The translations under genes and the position numbers were made by a program. Positions 43,742-53,900 of a DNA stretch of 64,000 nt are shown piece after piece (positions within the stretch are counted from its first letter, which is position 1; each line of letters opens with the position of its first letter). The notes under the pieces were generated by a model, which was not told the origin of the DNA, did not search any database, and was given only the letters and a program-made list of their open reading frames with translations. Origin of the DNA: Erythrobacter ani (GTDB taxonomy: Bacteria > Pseudomonadota > Alphaproteobacteria > Sphingomonadales > Sphingomonadaceae); NCBI RefSeq assembly GCF_019204025.1, contig NZ_JAGSPB010000001.1:620001-684000 (forward strand). Reading direction: 5' to 3'.

Positions 43742-46700
43742 GCCGGCTCTCCCTGCGGTTCTTCATCGCCACCATCGACACCGGCGTCGTCGTCCTCGCT
43801 CCGAGGATCGGCTTCGAGCTCGGCCTTGTCGTCCCGGCGTGCTGCAAACCAGTCGCTCATGTTCCGAGTGAGGATGTAGAAGGCTGGCGTAAAGAACAGC
43901 CCGAAGATGGTGACCCCGATCATTCCCGCAAACACTGCCGTGCCTAGCGATTGGCGCATTTCAAAACCGGCGCCGCTTGCAATGACCAGGGGTACGACCC
44001 CCAGAATGAACGCGAAGCTCGTCATCAGGATCGGACGGAGCCTCAGGCGCGCTGCCTCGACGGTCGCTTGGTATCGGTCCATCCCCGCATCCTCCCGCTG
44101 GCGCGCGAATTCGACGATCAGGATTGCGTTTTTCGAGGCAAGTCCGATGAGCACCACCAGACCGATCTGAGTGAGGATGTTGTTGTCGATACCGCGCAAG
44201 TTCACGCCGATTATCGCCGATAGCAGACACATCGGAACAATCAGGATGATCGATAGGGGCAGCAGCCAGCTCTCGTATTGCGCGGCGAGCAACAGGAAAA
44301 TCACGATCACCGCGAACACGAAGACCAGGCTGGCTGTCGAACCGGCATTCGTTTCCTGAAATGCGAGCCCGGTCCATTCGAAATCGAACCCGTCCGGCAA
44401 CGTCTCTGCTGCAATCTCTTCCATCGCAGCCAAAGCTTCACCCGAACTGTATCCTGGCGCGGGACTTCCGTCGATTTCCGCCGCCGCGAAGAGGTTGTAG
44501 CGCGGCTGGCGCGAAGGTCCCGTGATATCCCGGAAATTCACGACGCTGCCGATGGGTACCATCTCTCCGGTCGACGCATTCCGCGTGTACAATCGGGAGA
44601 TGTCGCTTTCGTCCATCCGGTACGGTGCATCGGCCTGCGCCGTCACGCGGTATGTGCGCCCGAGCAGGTTGAAATCGTTGACGAATGACGACCCGAGATA
44701 CACTTCGAGCGTCCCGAAAAGATCGGACACGGGAACGCCCAATTGCTGTGCCTTGACCCGGTCGATATCGAGATAAAGCTGCGGCGTCCCGGTTTCGTAA
44801 ACGGTGAAAACGTTCGCGAGCCGCGGGTCGGCGTTGGCGGCCGCGATCATGTCCTGCGTCGCGCCAACGAGCGCATCTGCTCCGCGCCCTCCGCGATCCT
44901 GCACCATCATGCGGAAACCACCCGCATTGCCGATTCCGCGAACAGGCGGCGGTGCGATCACAATGATGAACGCCTCGTCGATCGCCGCCAATCGCTGGTT
45001 GAGCGTCGCAAGCATTTCCGGCGCCGGCGGCCTGTCGGCGAATGGCTCCATTACAGAGAAGATCGCGCCTGCATTGGGAGAGTTTGTGAAAGTGGCACCG
45101 TTAAACCCGGCAAAGCCAGCCGTATTGGCGAAACCCGGCGTCGACAGGATGACATCCGTTGCCTCTTGCAACACGGCATCGGTACGATCGAGCGAAGAGC
45201 CCGGCGGCAATTGGATCGCAACGATAAGATATCCCTGGTCCTGTTCCGGTATGAAACCGGTGGGGGTATCGTTGAAGCGCCAGACGGTCGCGCCGATCAG
45301 CAGCGCATAGACCACCATTACGATACCGATCCTCTTGGTCAGTTTCCCCGTTACAACGCCGAAGCGTTCGCTGAGGCGGTCGAAGTTCCGGTTGAACCAG
45401 TCGAAAAACCTTTGCAGCAGCGCCTTGAATCTCAATCCGATAGACGCGAGGCGCCCCTTCGCTCCGCTGCCTGCATTGTCTACATCCTTAGCGCTCGCCA
45501 TTTCGGCCTCGCGCGCGAGTTCATCGGCGTCCTCCTCCTCGTGCCTGAGCAGGATTGCAGCAAGAGCCGGCGACAGCGTGAGGGAATTGAACGCAGAGAA
45601 AATCGTCGCGGTCGCGATGGTCAGCGCGAACTGCTGATAGAATTGTCCCTGGATGCCGCTGATAAAAGCGGTCGGAATGAAGACGGCAGACAGCACGAGA
45701 GCGATGGCAATCAGCGCGCCGCCAACCTCGTCCATTGTCGCATGGGCGGCCTCCTTCGGCGACTTGCCAGCCCTCAGCTCGCGCTCGACGTTCTCGACCA
45801 CCACGATCGCGTCATCGACCACGATGCCGATCGCCAGCACCATCCCGAAAAGCGTGAGGTTGTTGATGGAAAAGCCGAGCCCCGCCATCACCGAGAAAGT
45901 CCCGATCAGCGATACCGGAATCGCGAGTATCGGAATGACCGCCGCACGCCAGCTCTGGAGGAAGATGAACACCACGATCGACACGAGGATGACAGCCTCG
46001 ATAATCGTGACATAAACTTCGTTCACGCCCTCCGCGATGAACTCGGTCGGATTGTAGATGATGTCGTATTCGAGCCCGGGCGGAAATTGCTCGCTCAGCT
46101 GCTCGATCGTTTCCTCGATGCCGGCGGCAGTATCCAGAGCGTTGGAGCCTGGGCGCTGGAAGATCGCGATGGCCACCGCAGGGCTATCGTCGAGATACGC
46201 ATTGGTGGAGTAATCCTGAGCGCCCAGTTCCACGCGGCCTATATCGCTCACCCGGACCTGGCGTCCGTCCTGAGCTGTTCGTACGACAACGTCTTCGAAC
46301 TGGTCAGGGCTTTCCAGCCTGCCAAGCGTCCGCACCGCGATCTGGCGAGCGGACGTACCCTCCAGCGGCGGCTGTCCCAACGTGCCCGAGGCGACCTGAA
46401 CGTTCTGGGCCCGCAGAGCGCCAACGACATCCTGAGGTGTAATTCTGAGCGCGGCCATACGCTCCGGGTCCAGCCAGATGCGCATGGAGTATTCGCGCGC
46501 GCCAAAGATCGTGATCGATCCCACGCCGTCGAGCCGGGCCAGCGTGTCGCGGATCTGCAGCAGTGCGTAATTCGAGATATAGAGCTGGTCACGGCTTTCG
46601 TCAGGCGAGAACAGATGGACTACCGTAAGGAGGTCGGGCGAGCTTTTCTGAGTGATTACGCCCAGCCTTCTGACCGGCTCGGGCAATCGCGGCTCTGCGA

Positions 46701-47043
46701 TCGCCACGCGGTTCTGCACAAGAACCTGAGCCCCATCCAGATCGGTGCCCAAAGCAAAGGTGATTGTTATCGTGAGACGTCCATCATCTGTTGCCTGGCT
46801 GGACAGATACAGCATGTTCTCGACACCGTTGAGCTCCTGCTCGATTGGTGTCGCTACAGTGTCTGCCACGACGTCCGCACCCGCGCCCGGATAGGTAGCG
46901 GTGACTGTAATCGTCGGCGGAGCGATCTCGGGGTATTGTGCCACCGGCAGGCTGAAATAGCTGACAGCGCCAAAGAGGACGATAAGGATCGAAACGACAG
47001 CCGCGAAGATCGGGCGCTCGATGAAAAAGTGCGGAAACTTCAT
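43738..47043 (-). CDS. RND multidrug efflux permease (HAE1/AcrB family)
   Basis: This 1,101-aa protein has the AcrB plan: TM1, first porter domain, TM2-6 with proton-relay aspartates in GIVVDDAIVVVENVE, second porter domain (QLPPGSSLDRTDAVL, PPPVRGIGNAGGF) and TM8-12. An insertion of about 40 residues after HEEEDADELAREAE and an acidic C-terminal tail (SEDDDAGVDGGDEE) are extra. It overlaps genes on both sides by 4 bp. The substrate range cannot be read from the sequence. Confidence 0.93.
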   Translation of the reverse strand: MKFPHFFIERPIFAAVVSILIVLFGAVSYFSLPVAQYPEIAPPTITVTATYPGAGADVVADTVATPIEQELNGVENMLYLSSQATDDGRLTITITFALGTDLDGAQVLVQNRVAIAEPRLPEPVRRLGVITQKSSPDLLTVVHLFSPDESRDQLYISNYALLQIRDTLARLDGVGSITIFGAREYSMRIWLDPERMAALRITPQDVVGALRAQNVQVASGTLGQPPLEGTSARQIAVRTLGRLESPDQFEDVVVRTAQDGRQVRVSDIGRVELGAQDYSTNAYLDDSPAVAIAIFQRPGSNALDTAAGIEETIEQLSEQFPPGLEYDIIYNPTEFIAEGVNEVYVTIIEAVILVSIVVFIFLQSWRAAVIPILAIPVSLIGTFSVMAGLGFSINNLTLFGMVLAIGIVVDDAIVVVENVERELRAGKSPKEAAHATMDEVGGALIAIALVLSAVFIPTAFISGIQGQFYQQFALTIATATIFSAFNSLTLSPALAAILLRHEEEDADELAREAEMASAKDVDNAGSGAKGRLASIGLRFKALLQRFFDWFNRNFDRLSERFGVVTGKLTKRIGIVMVVYALLIGATVWRFNDTPTGFIPEQDQGYLIVAIQLPPGSSLDRTDAVLQEATDVILSTPGFANTAGFAGFNGATFTNSPNAGAIFSVMEPFADRPPAPEMLATLNQRLAAIDEAFIIVIAPPPVRGIGNAGGFRMMVQDRGGRGADALVGATQDMIAAANADPRLANVFTVYETGTPQLYLDIDRVKAQQLGVPVSDLFGTLEVYLGSSFVNDFNLLGRTYRVTAQADAPYRMDESDISRLYTRNASTGEMVPIGSVVNFRDITGPSRQPRYNLFAAAEIDGSPAPGYSSGEALAAMEEIAAETLPDGFDFEWTGLAFQETNAGSTASLVFVFAVIVIFLLLAAQYESWLLPLSIILIVPMCLLSAIIGVNLRGIDNNILTQIGLVVLIGLASKNAILIVEFARQREDAGMDRYQATVEAARLRLRPILMTSFAFILGVVPLVIASGAGFEMRQSLGTAVFAGMIGVTIFGLFFTPAFYILTRNMSDWFAARRDDKAELEADPRSEDDDAGVDGGDEEPQGEPA

Positions 47044-48245
47044 CGTGCCGCTGCCAGTTCAGCGGTGTCCGCGCTCCTTTTTGCTGTTTCTTCAGGCGGG
47101 GGTTCCTCCCCAGCGATCGTGACGGGATTCCCGGGCCGTGCCCGCATCAATCCGCCGGTCACCAACCGGTCATCCTTGGCAAGCCCAGACCGAATGACGC
47201 GCATTCCGTCATCTAGGACCGGGCCGAGCTCCACGACCCGCTGCTGAACAAGGTTTTCGTCGTCGACGATCAGCACGATCTTATCGGACTGGTCCGACAG
47301 GATTGCCGTATCAGGCACCAACACCGCATCGTATTCGCCGGAGCCGAGCAATCGCAGGCGGCCGAACATTCCCGGAATGAAAATTCCATCCGGGTTGGAA
47401 AAGATCGCGCGGCCTTCGACCGTGCCGGTCTGCGTGTCGATTGCGTTGTCGACGAAGCTCATCTCGCCGCTGTGCACGAACTCCGTTTCATCCTGCAGGC
47501 GCAGCATAACCGGGTTTGCAATATCCCGGGACGATGGCCTCGTGCCTTCGCGTGCCTGCCGGCGATACTTCAGGTAGGCCGCTTCGTCTGCGGTGAAAAT
47601 GAACTCGATGGGGTCGAGCGAGAATACTGTTGTCAAAAGCGTCGCCTGAGCGCCGCTGCCCGAAACGAGATTGCCGCGTGTCACTTCGCGGGAGCCGACA
47701 CGACCGGAAATAGGCGACGTAACCCGGGTGAATTCGAGATCGAGCTGGGCCTGCCGCAAGGTGGCCTCCGCCGCCGCGACCGAGGCGCGACTTTCCTGGC
47801 GCGCCTGAACCCGCGAATCGTACTCCTCCTTGCTGATGGCTTCCTCTTTGAGAAGAAATTCAGCACGGCCAAGATCAGCGATTGCCAGGTCCCTGCGTGT
47901 AAGCGTCGCCTGCAGATCGGCCTGCGCGCGTGCGACTTCAGCTTCGAAAGGGCGAGGATCGATGGTAAACAGCAACTGGCCCCTGCGAACCAGCGTGCCT
48001 TCGCGGAAATGGGCCTGACGCAAATACCCGCTGACACGGGCGCGCACTTCCACGCCTTCGACTGCATCGAACTGGCCGGTATATTCGTCCCAATCGTTGA
48101 TTGAGCGGATCTCAGGGGTCGACACGGTTACTTCTGGAGGCGGGGGCGCGGGATCCTCACCGCTTCCCGAGCATCCGACCAACAAAAGGGTCGCCGAAAT
48201 CGCGGCTGCCAGGCCGGTTTTTCTCTTCACAAAAAACTTCGGCAT
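47040..48245 (-). CDS. RND efflux membrane-fusion lipoprotein (HlyD/AcrA family)
   Basis: From the ATG at 48245 (MPKFFVKRKTGLAA) this is 401 aa; a start at 48287 would add a 14-residue leader without signal character. It has lipobox LLVGCSG, a barrel-sandwich hybrid (VRARVSGYLRQAHFREGTLV), a long coiled coil with RRDLAIADLGRAEFLL, and a beta-barrel domain. First gene of the three-gene efflux operon. No local regulator is adjacent. Confidence 0.9.
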   Translation of the reverse strand: MPKFFVKRKTGLAAAISATLLLVGCSGSGEDPAPPPPEVTVSTPEIRSINDWDEYTGQFDAVEGVEVRARVSGYLRQAHFREGTLVRRGQLLFTIDPRPFEAEVARAQADLQATLTRRDLAIADLGRAEFLLKEEAISKEEYDSRVQARQESRASVAAAEATLRQAQLDLEFTRVTSPISGRVGSREVTRGNLVSGSGAQATLLTTVFSLDPIEFIFTADEAAYLKYRRQAREGTRPSSRDIANPVMLRLQDETEFVHSGEMSFVDNAIDTQTGTVEGRAIFSNPDGIFIPGMFGRLRLLGSGEYDAVLVPDTAILSDQSDKIVLIVDDENLVQQRVVELGPVLDDGMRVIRSGLAKDDRLVTGGLMRARPGNPVTIAGEEPPPEETAKRSADTAELAAAR

Positions 48246-48433
48246 TGAAACTGACCCCGATTCCCTGACACAACAGTTTGAATCCATAACAGAACAACTT
48301 TCGGCATTTCTACCGAATTCTTGCGAACGCCCATTTCAAGCTCACTCGCACTTTCGCAATTTTCGGTGCTTGCACCGCGTACCTGATCTCGCAGTAGGAA
48401 GGCTCAACCGATCGCCACTGCATTACCAACTCC
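48246..48433. promoter_or_regulatory. Divergent region between efflux operon and MFS gene
   Basis: About 190 bp containing the promoters of both sides. It includes AGGAAGG at about 48396-48402, too far from any ATG of the MFS gene to act directly. I do not recognise an operator. Confidence 0.35.
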
Positions 48434-48566
48434 ATGCGACGAAGCGGCTTCGATCTCGGAAAGTGACGGTCGATGCGTTTCGGAAGCCGGCACTCTTGTC
48501 GCGACTGTTCTCGGCTCGTCTCTCGCCTTCGTTGTCGGTTCGATCATCAATGTCGCACTGCCATCG

Positions 48567-49850
48567 ATGCAGGCTGATTTCGGGACTGATGCAGCCGGGG
48601 TGCAGTGGATCGTAAACGCCTATCTCCTGCCGCTATCGGCTCTGGTCCTGGTCGGCGGATCTCTGGGCGATCACTATGGGCGCAAGCGGCTATTCATGCT
48701 GGGCCTCGCTATCTTCACGGTCGCAACTGTCGCCTGCGCTCTCGCTCCCAACCTCGAAACCCTCCTGGGATTGCGGTTCGCGCAAGGCATCGGCGCTGCC
48801 CTCCTTGCGCCCAACAGCCTTGCCATCATCGCCGACGGATTCAGCGGCGAAAAACGCGGAAAAGCGGTGGGAACATGGGCGGCAGCGGGCGCAATCGCGG
48901 GTGCCGCCGCCCCGGTGATCGGAGGGTTCGTGATCGACAATCTGGATTGGCGTTGGGCCTTCGCCATCGTCATACCTCCAGCGGCTGCGGCGTGGATGGT
49001 GGGCCAGCGCAGCATTTGCGAGTCGCGGGAAAGCGAAGAGGATCGCGTCCCGCTAGACCTGACCGGAGCGATATTGGCGACATCTGCATTGGGCGCGCTG
49101 GTGTTCGCTCTGATCAGCCTGCCGGAAAGAGGCTGGGCAGATCTCGGTGTAGTGTCATCGACCATCGCCGGTCTCGCGCTCGGAACAGCATTCCTCGCCG
49201 TTGAGATTCGCAAAGGACGCGGAGCGATGATGCCGCTCGGAATTTTCGGCTCGGCCAGCTTCTCCGGCATCTCCATCCTGACCCTGATGCTGTACGCCGC
49301 GCTAGGCGGGTTGATGGTGCTGCTGCCTTACATGCTGATTGAAAGCCTCGGATATTCGGCCACGGCGGCTGGCGCTGCGCTGCTGCCATTTCCTCTGATC
49401 ATGGGTATCTTGTCCCGCACAATGGGCGGGCTCGCGACCCGGATCGGAATACGCACGACGCTCACCATCGGTCCGCTTCTGGTTGCTTTTGGATTTGCGC
49501 TGTTCGCTTTTTCGGCCAATGCCGATCTTGATTACTGGACCGACATCCTGCCCGGGCTGATCGCGATCGCGATCGGCATGGCCCTGTGCGTCGCGCCGCT
49601 GACTACGGCGGTGATGAACGCAGTCGAAAACCGCTATGTCGGCGTCGCATCGGGCGTGAACAATGCTATTTCCCGGATTGCGGGCCTCATCGCGACAGCG
49701 CTTCTGGGATTCGTACTCATCGGCGAGAACGGAGCGGATGCCGATCTGATTTCCGGATTTGAAAGCGCCTCATGGGTCGGAGCGGTGCTGGCTGCCGCCA
49801 GCGCAGCCGCCTCCTTTGTAATGATCCGCGTGGAGAGTACCGAGAGCTAG
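48567..49850 (+). CDS. MFS drug/H+ antiporter (DHA2, EmrB-like), N-terminus disturbed
   Basis: From the first in-frame ATG this is 427 aa with GSLGDHYGRKRLFMLG (MFS motif A), RFAQGIGAALLAPNSLAII and about a dozen helices. The same frame is open upstream to about 48388 and encodes a good TM1 (GTLVATVLGSSLAFVVGSII) and VSEAGT, but has no ATG, GTG or TTG. ATG 48434 would give MDEAASISESDGR if the following C (48437) were absent. So a 1-nt insertion, a sequencing error or a non-standard start is likely. It converges with the next gene (4-bp overlap). Confidence 0.8.
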   Translation: MQADFGTDAAGVQWIVNAYLLPLSALVLVGGSLGDHYGRKRLFMLGLAIFTVATVACALAPNLETLLGLRFAQGIGAALLAPNSLAIIADGFSGEKRGKAVGTWAAAGAIAGAAAPVIGGFVIDNLDWRWAFAIVIPPAAAAWMVGQRSICESRESEEDRVPLDLTGAILATSALGALVFALISLPERGWADLGVVSSTIAGLALGTAFLAVEIRKGRGAMMPLGIFGSASFSGISILTLMLYAALGGLMVLLPYMLIESLGYSATAAGAALLPFPLIMGILSRTMGGLATRIGIRTTLTIGPLLVAFGFALFAFSANADLDYWTDILPGLIAIAIGMALCVAPLTTAVMNAVENRYVGVASGVNNAISRIAGLIATALLGFVLIGENGADADLISGFESASWVGAVLAAASAAASFVMIRVESTES

Positions 49851-50905
49851 CGCGCCGGCGCGCACTCTTCGCCGTCGCCGAGGATGAAACCGCCGAGCGC
49901 TGCGTTGGCCGCTTCGGGATTCTGGAACTGCGTCCAGTGACCTACGTCCTCGAATTCCGCAATCGTGAGGTCAGGTGTATCGGCCGCCGCCAGCTCTGCC
50001 ATTCGTTTTACGAAAGTGCGATCCTGCTTTCCCCTGACCAGCAAGACCGGAATTTTTGTCGTTGTGCCCGGGCCGGGCCAGTACGAAGCGGCTGGGTTCA
50101 GCTGCTCGAACGCGGGAATGTTGGCCTTGTACCACTGAATACCGGCATAGAGGGCTCCGTCCCTGGCGAGACCATCACGAAAGATCGCGCCCTCGCGCTC
50201 GTCGAGCACCTGCGTGTCCACCATTCGTTTATACGCGAGATCATAGAAAGACCGGGCAAAGGCATCCGTAGATGCGGTTTCGCGGTCTATAGCCAGCAAT
50301 GTCGGCATATAGCTTGAAACCTCGCGCTGCTGCGGATCGGTGGCGAGCAGGTCGAGCAGGACGTTGTATGGCGGGGCGCTAAACACGGCCAGCCGGTCCA
50401 GCTTCTCAGATTGCCACTGCGCATAACTCCACGCCAGTGCGCCGCCCCAATCGTGTCCGACCAGCGTCACTTTTTCACCCGGTGCAAGCTCGGCGATGAG
50501 GGCATCAAGGCGCTTTGCGAGTGCCTCTACACGGTATGCCTGATTGGGCTCGGGTTTGGCGGAAAGCCCTGCACCGGGCGCGTCGATGGCGATGACGCGG
50601 CGGCAATGCCGGAACGCTTCCATCTGGTCGCGCCAGACATACCAGAAACTGGGAAAGCCGTGGATGAATATCACTGCCGGGCCTGCGCCTGCCTCGACGT
50701 AGTGAATGCGGTCTTCGCCCTCGCCGCTGAAACCTTGCCGATAGGGAGCGCCGGATTCGGCAAGTGCGTTTGCGTATTCCGCTGCGGGGTCTGTCGGGAT
50801 GGCCTCCGTAACGCTCGGGGCCGAGGCCGCGTTCAAGTCTTTCGCAGGGGAGTATGAGCACGACGCAAGCGCGCTTCCCATCAGTATCAGTCCGAGCATT
50901 CGCAT
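49847..50905 (-). CDS. Lipoprotein alpha/beta hydrolase (epoxide hydrolase/haloalkane dehalogenase-like)
   Basis: The 352-aa protein has a lipobox (SALASCSY), then an alpha/beta-hydrolase core: oxyanion region IHGFPSFWYVWRDQM, nucleophile elbow GHDWGGALAW with Asp as nucleophile, DVGHWTQFQNP with the catalytic His. An Asp nucleophile points to the epoxide hydrolase or dehalogenase group rather than esterases. An export signal is unusual for these enzymes. It is divergent from the quinoprotein gene by 52 bp. Confidence 0.85.
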   Translation of the reverse strand: MRMLGLILMGSALASCSYSPAKDLNAASAPSVTEAIPTDPAAEYANALAESGAPYRQGFSGEGEDRIHYVEAGAGPAVIFIHGFPSFWYVWRDQMEAFRHCRRVIAIDAPGAGLSAKPEPNQAYRVEALAKRLDALIAELAPGEKVTLVGHDWGGALAWSYAQWQSEKLDRLAVFSAPPYNVLLDLLATDPQQREVSSYMPTLLAIDRETASTDAFARSFYDLAYKRMVDTQVLDEREGAIFRDGLARDGALYAGIQWYKANIPAFEQLNPAASYWPGPGTTTKIPVLLVRGKQDRTFVKRMAELAAADTPDLTIAEFEDVGHWTQFQNPEAANAALGGFILGDGEECAPAR

Positions 50906-50922
50906 TGACAGCCAACCCTTCT

Positions 50923-50940
50923 ATTGTATGATTAGTCAAT
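50923..50940. promoter_or_regulatory. Candidate operator in divergent promoter
   Basis: The sequence ATTG-tatgattagt-CAAT is a short inverted repeat in the 52-bp gap between the hydrolase and the quinoprotein gene. It could be a target of the TetR-type regulator at 53.9 kb, but the arms are only 4 bp. Confidence 0.2.
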
Positions 50941-50957
50941 AACGGATGGGATGAGAA

Positions 50958-52808
50958 ATGAAAAGCGGCTTTGCGATACTCGGCCCCGTGGCTGTGGCGC
51001 TCGCCGCCTGTTCATCCCCCGCGGAAGAGGCCATAATCGAACTCCCCGAGAGCGGGAAGGCCGCCTTGGCGGAGCGCCTTTACGCTAATAATTGCGCATC
51101 CTGCCATGACCGGGCCATCAATGGCGCGCCGACCCGCGCCGCGCTGGAGCAGCGCAGCCAGGCGCAAATTCTCGCTTCGATGAATACCGGGATCATGCAG
51201 GCCCAATCTGCGGCCCTCTCGGCCATCGACCGGGTCGTTCTGTCTGAATATCTTGGCAAAGGCGAAGCGGCGCGCGAGGCAACCGGCGCGCGCTGCAAAG
51301 GGGCGCTGCAATTTTCTGGCCCACCTCTGTGGAACAGGTGGGGAGGCGATCTCGCCAACACCCGGTTCCAGGACAACGATGCGGCAGGCCTCGTCGCAAA
51401 AGACATACCGCAGCTTGAGCTTGCATGGGCGTTCGGATTTCCCGGCGCGCAGCGAGCCCGGTCCCAGCCCGCGGTCACGCGCGAGGCGCTGTTCACCGGC
51501 AGCCAGTCCGGGCACGTCTATGCTCTCGACCCCCAGACCGGGTGCATCTGGTGGAGCTATGATGCCGGCGCGGAGGTGCGCAACGCCCCGCTGATCGCGA
51601 CCGGCAGCGATGGCCACCCGGAAACGCTCTATTTCGGCGATGTCGATGCAGTGGTCCATGCCGTCGATCCGCAAACCGGTCGCCAGCGCTGGTCCAAATC
51701 GGTCAAGGACCATCCCGACGGAACCATGACCGGCAGTATTGCGATGCATGACGGCACGCTGTTCGTGCCCATGTCGTCGCTCGAAGTCGTCTCCGCCTAT
51801 GACGATCAATACATCTGCTGCACGTTCCGGGGCGGGATCACCGCGCTCGATGCCGGAACCGGCGAGCCGAAATGGCGGTGGTATTCGGTCGATGAACCGA
51901 AGAAGGTCGGGGAAACCAGCGTCGGGGTCGACATTCTTGCGCCGAGCGGCGCGCCGGTCTGGTCGACGCCGACCGTCGATGCGAAGCGCGGCTTGCTCTA
52001 TGTCGGCACCGGCGAGAACTACACCTCTCCTGCCAATGGCAACAGCGACGCCATTGTCGCGCTGTCGCTCGCAACCGGGCGGCTCCGCTGGGTTTCTCAG
52101 ACCGTCGCGGGGGATGCCTGGAACGCTTCGTGCGGGCGCGATCCCAAGGCAAACTGTCCGGAAGAGGACGGCCCCGATTTCGATTTCGGTGCCGCGCCTA
52201 TTCTGGTCGAGCTGCCATCAGGCGAAGACATCATCCTCGCAGGCCAGAAATCGGGCGAAGTCTTCGGGATGGATCCCGATGATGGAGGCCGCATCCTGTG
52301 GCGGTCGCGGGCCGGAATGGGCGGCTTCAACGGCGGCATCCACTGGGGCATGGCCAGCGACGGCGAGACGCTCTGGGTGCCGATCGCCGACACTCCCGGA
52401 AATCGCTTCACCGTTGGTCCGCCGCAGCCCGGCATTCACGCTTTCGATGCCGCAACCGGGCAGAAACTATGGTCCCGGATTGAAAAGCCGACCTGCGAGG
52501 AGCCGGGCTATGCCTGCCAGACTGCATTATCCGCCCCGCTGACTGCTATCCCCGGTGTCATTTTTGCAGGGGCCCACAACGGACGCATACTTGCCTATTC
52601 GGCGCGCGATGGCCGCGTGTTGTGGATGGATGAGACCAATCGCAGTTTCGAGACCGTCAACGGCGCCGAGGCGAAAGGCGGCTCGATCGACGGGGCGGGC
52701 GTAGTCGTCGCGGGCGGAATGGTCTTCGTGAACTCGGGATACGACAAATTCGGCGAGATCGGCGGCAACGTGCTGCTGGCCTATCGCCCTGCGGGAGAAG
52801 CCAGATGA
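50958..52808 (+). CDS. PQQ-dependent dehydrogenase with N-terminal cytochrome c (PVA dehydrogenase-like)
   Basis: This 616-aa quinohemoprotein has a lipobox (VALAACSS), a haem-c site NNCASCHD (Cys46, Cys49, His50), then an eight-bladed PQQ propeller with repeats such as LDPQTGCIWWSYDAGAEVRN and FDAATGQKLW. The order (haem first, propeller second) is that of polyvinyl-alcohol dehydrogenase of sphingomonads. It probably oxidises an alcohol in the periplasm. It overlaps the following VOC gene by 4 bp. Confidence 0.88.
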   Translation: MKSGFAILGPVAVALAACSSPAEEAIIELPESGKAALAERLYANNCASCHDRAINGAPTRAALEQRSQAQILASMNTGIMQAQSAALSAIDRVVLSEYLGKGEAAREATGARCKGALQFSGPPLWNRWGGDLANTRFQDNDAAGLVAKDIPQLELAWAFGFPGAQRARSQPAVTREALFTGSQSGHVYALDPQTGCIWWSYDAGAEVRNAPLIATGSDGHPETLYFGDVDAVVHAVDPQTGRQRWSKSVKDHPDGTMTGSIAMHDGTLFVPMSSLEVVSAYDDQYICCTFRGGITALDAGTGEPKWRWYSVDEPKKVGETSVGVDILAPSGAPVWSTPTVDAKRGLLYVGTGENYTSPANGNSDAIVALSLATGRLRWVSQTVAGDAWNASCGRDPKANCPEEDGPDFDFGAAPILVELPSGEDIILAGQKSGEVFGMDPDDGGRILWRSRAGMGGFNGGIHWGMASDGETLWVPIADTPGNRFTVGPPQPGIHAFDAATGQKLWSRIEKPTCEEPGYACQTALSAPLTAIPGVIFAGAHNGRILAYSARDGRVLWMDETNRSFETVNGAEAKGGSIDGAGVVVAGGMVFVNSGYDKFGEIGGNVLLAYRPAGEAR

Positions 52809-53857
52809 AGCGTTTGACCGGCATGGCGATGATCGGCCTCGCGCTGGCGGGTTGTTCTACCACCCAGCTGGCGCAATCTGCGACCGAACCCGCCAATCCC
52901 GATGCGATACTCGGCGTCCATCATGTCGGCATAACCGTCTCCGACATTGACGACACCATCGCGTTTTACAGCGCAGCAGTCGATTTCGAAGTGGTCGAAC
53001 GCAAGATGGTGGACGCCTCGGCTTTGCCGGCCGAAATCCTTGCCAAGCGCGAGGGTCAGATCGAGATGGCCCTGATCGAAACGCCCACCGTGTTCCTGGT
53101 CCTCACGGACATTGAACCGGGGGTCGATGCAGAGCCTGAAAGGCGTGCCGTCATAGGGCCGGGCTACACGCATATCTGCTGGCAAACGCATGCGGACAAT
53201 TCCGGCTACCGGCGGTTTCGCGAGGCCGGTCTCGATATCCTCTCGCGCGGGGACGACGCGGTCGATCTGGGCGGTTACGGCGTCACCTACGCTTACGGTT
53301 TCGATCCCGACGGGACGATGATCGAAATGGAACAGCTCGAACGTCCACGCAGGCAGGACGACGCGTGGCTGACCCACATCGCCAATGTCCCCGGCAACAA
53401 GGCCGCGATGGTCGATTTCTATACCAAGGTGCTCGGTTACGGCCCACACCGCGAAATCGAGGAAACCCGCATGGAAACCATCGATGACGTGGTCGACATC
53501 GACGGCACCGTGGTCACCGCAAGCTGGTTTGCAACCTGGAATTTCGAGCTCGAATTCTGGAATTACAAGAAGCCTGCGACACCAGTCACGCGCACCGACT
53601 GGACACTGGAGCGGATCGGATACAACAGCCTGTCATTCGAGGTGACGGACCTTGCCGGAACCCTCGCCCGTCTCGAACCCGAAGGCATCGAACTCGCCGG
53701 GCCCACTTTCACGCTTGGCGGATGGCAAATGCAGTTTGCACGCGACCCCGAGGGCAACCTGCTCGCATTCCAGCAAAATGTCGGCGCTGGCCGGGATCGC
53801 TCGATCCATGACAAACGCTGGCACGATCCGTCATCCTATCCGCTTCCCCCACTGTGA
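52805..53857 (+). CDS. Double VOC-domain lipoprotein
   Basis: The 350-aa protein has a lipobox (LALAGCSTT), then two VOC domains: the first from GVHHVGITVSDIDDTIAFYS to FDPDGTMIEMEQLE, the second from LTHIANVPGNKAAMVDFYTK to FARDPEGNLLAFQQN. His and Glu metal ligands are present in the expected strands. Exported VOC proteins are uncommon. ATGA overlap with the quinoprotein gene suggests joint action on one substrate. Confidence 0.85.
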   Translation: MKRLTGMAMIGLALAGCSTTQLAQSATEPANPDAILGVHHVGITVSDIDDTIAFYSAAVDFEVVERKMVDASALPAEILAKREGQIEMALIETPTVFLVLTDIEPGVDAEPERRAVIGPGYTHICWQTHADNSGYRRFREAGLDILSRGDDAVDLGGYGVTYAYGFDPDGTMIEMEQLERPRRQDDAWLTHIANVPGNKAAMVDFYTKVLGYGPHREIEETRMETIDDVVDIDGTVVTASWFATWNFELEFWNYKKPATPVTRTDWTLERIGYNSLSFEVTDLAGTLARLEPEGIELAGPTFTLGGWQMQFARDPEGNLLAFQQNVGAGRDRSIHDKRWHDPSSYPLPPL

Positions 53858-53900
53858 CACAGCGGCCCTAGATTCTGCGCCAACCTTTGCTAATGCTTCG

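Noticed and set aside
44743..47247. 834-codon plus-strand open frame
   Set aside because: It is antisense to the RND permease, has no ribosome binding site and a composition typical of a GC-rich shadow frame (Arg, Asp, His-rich).
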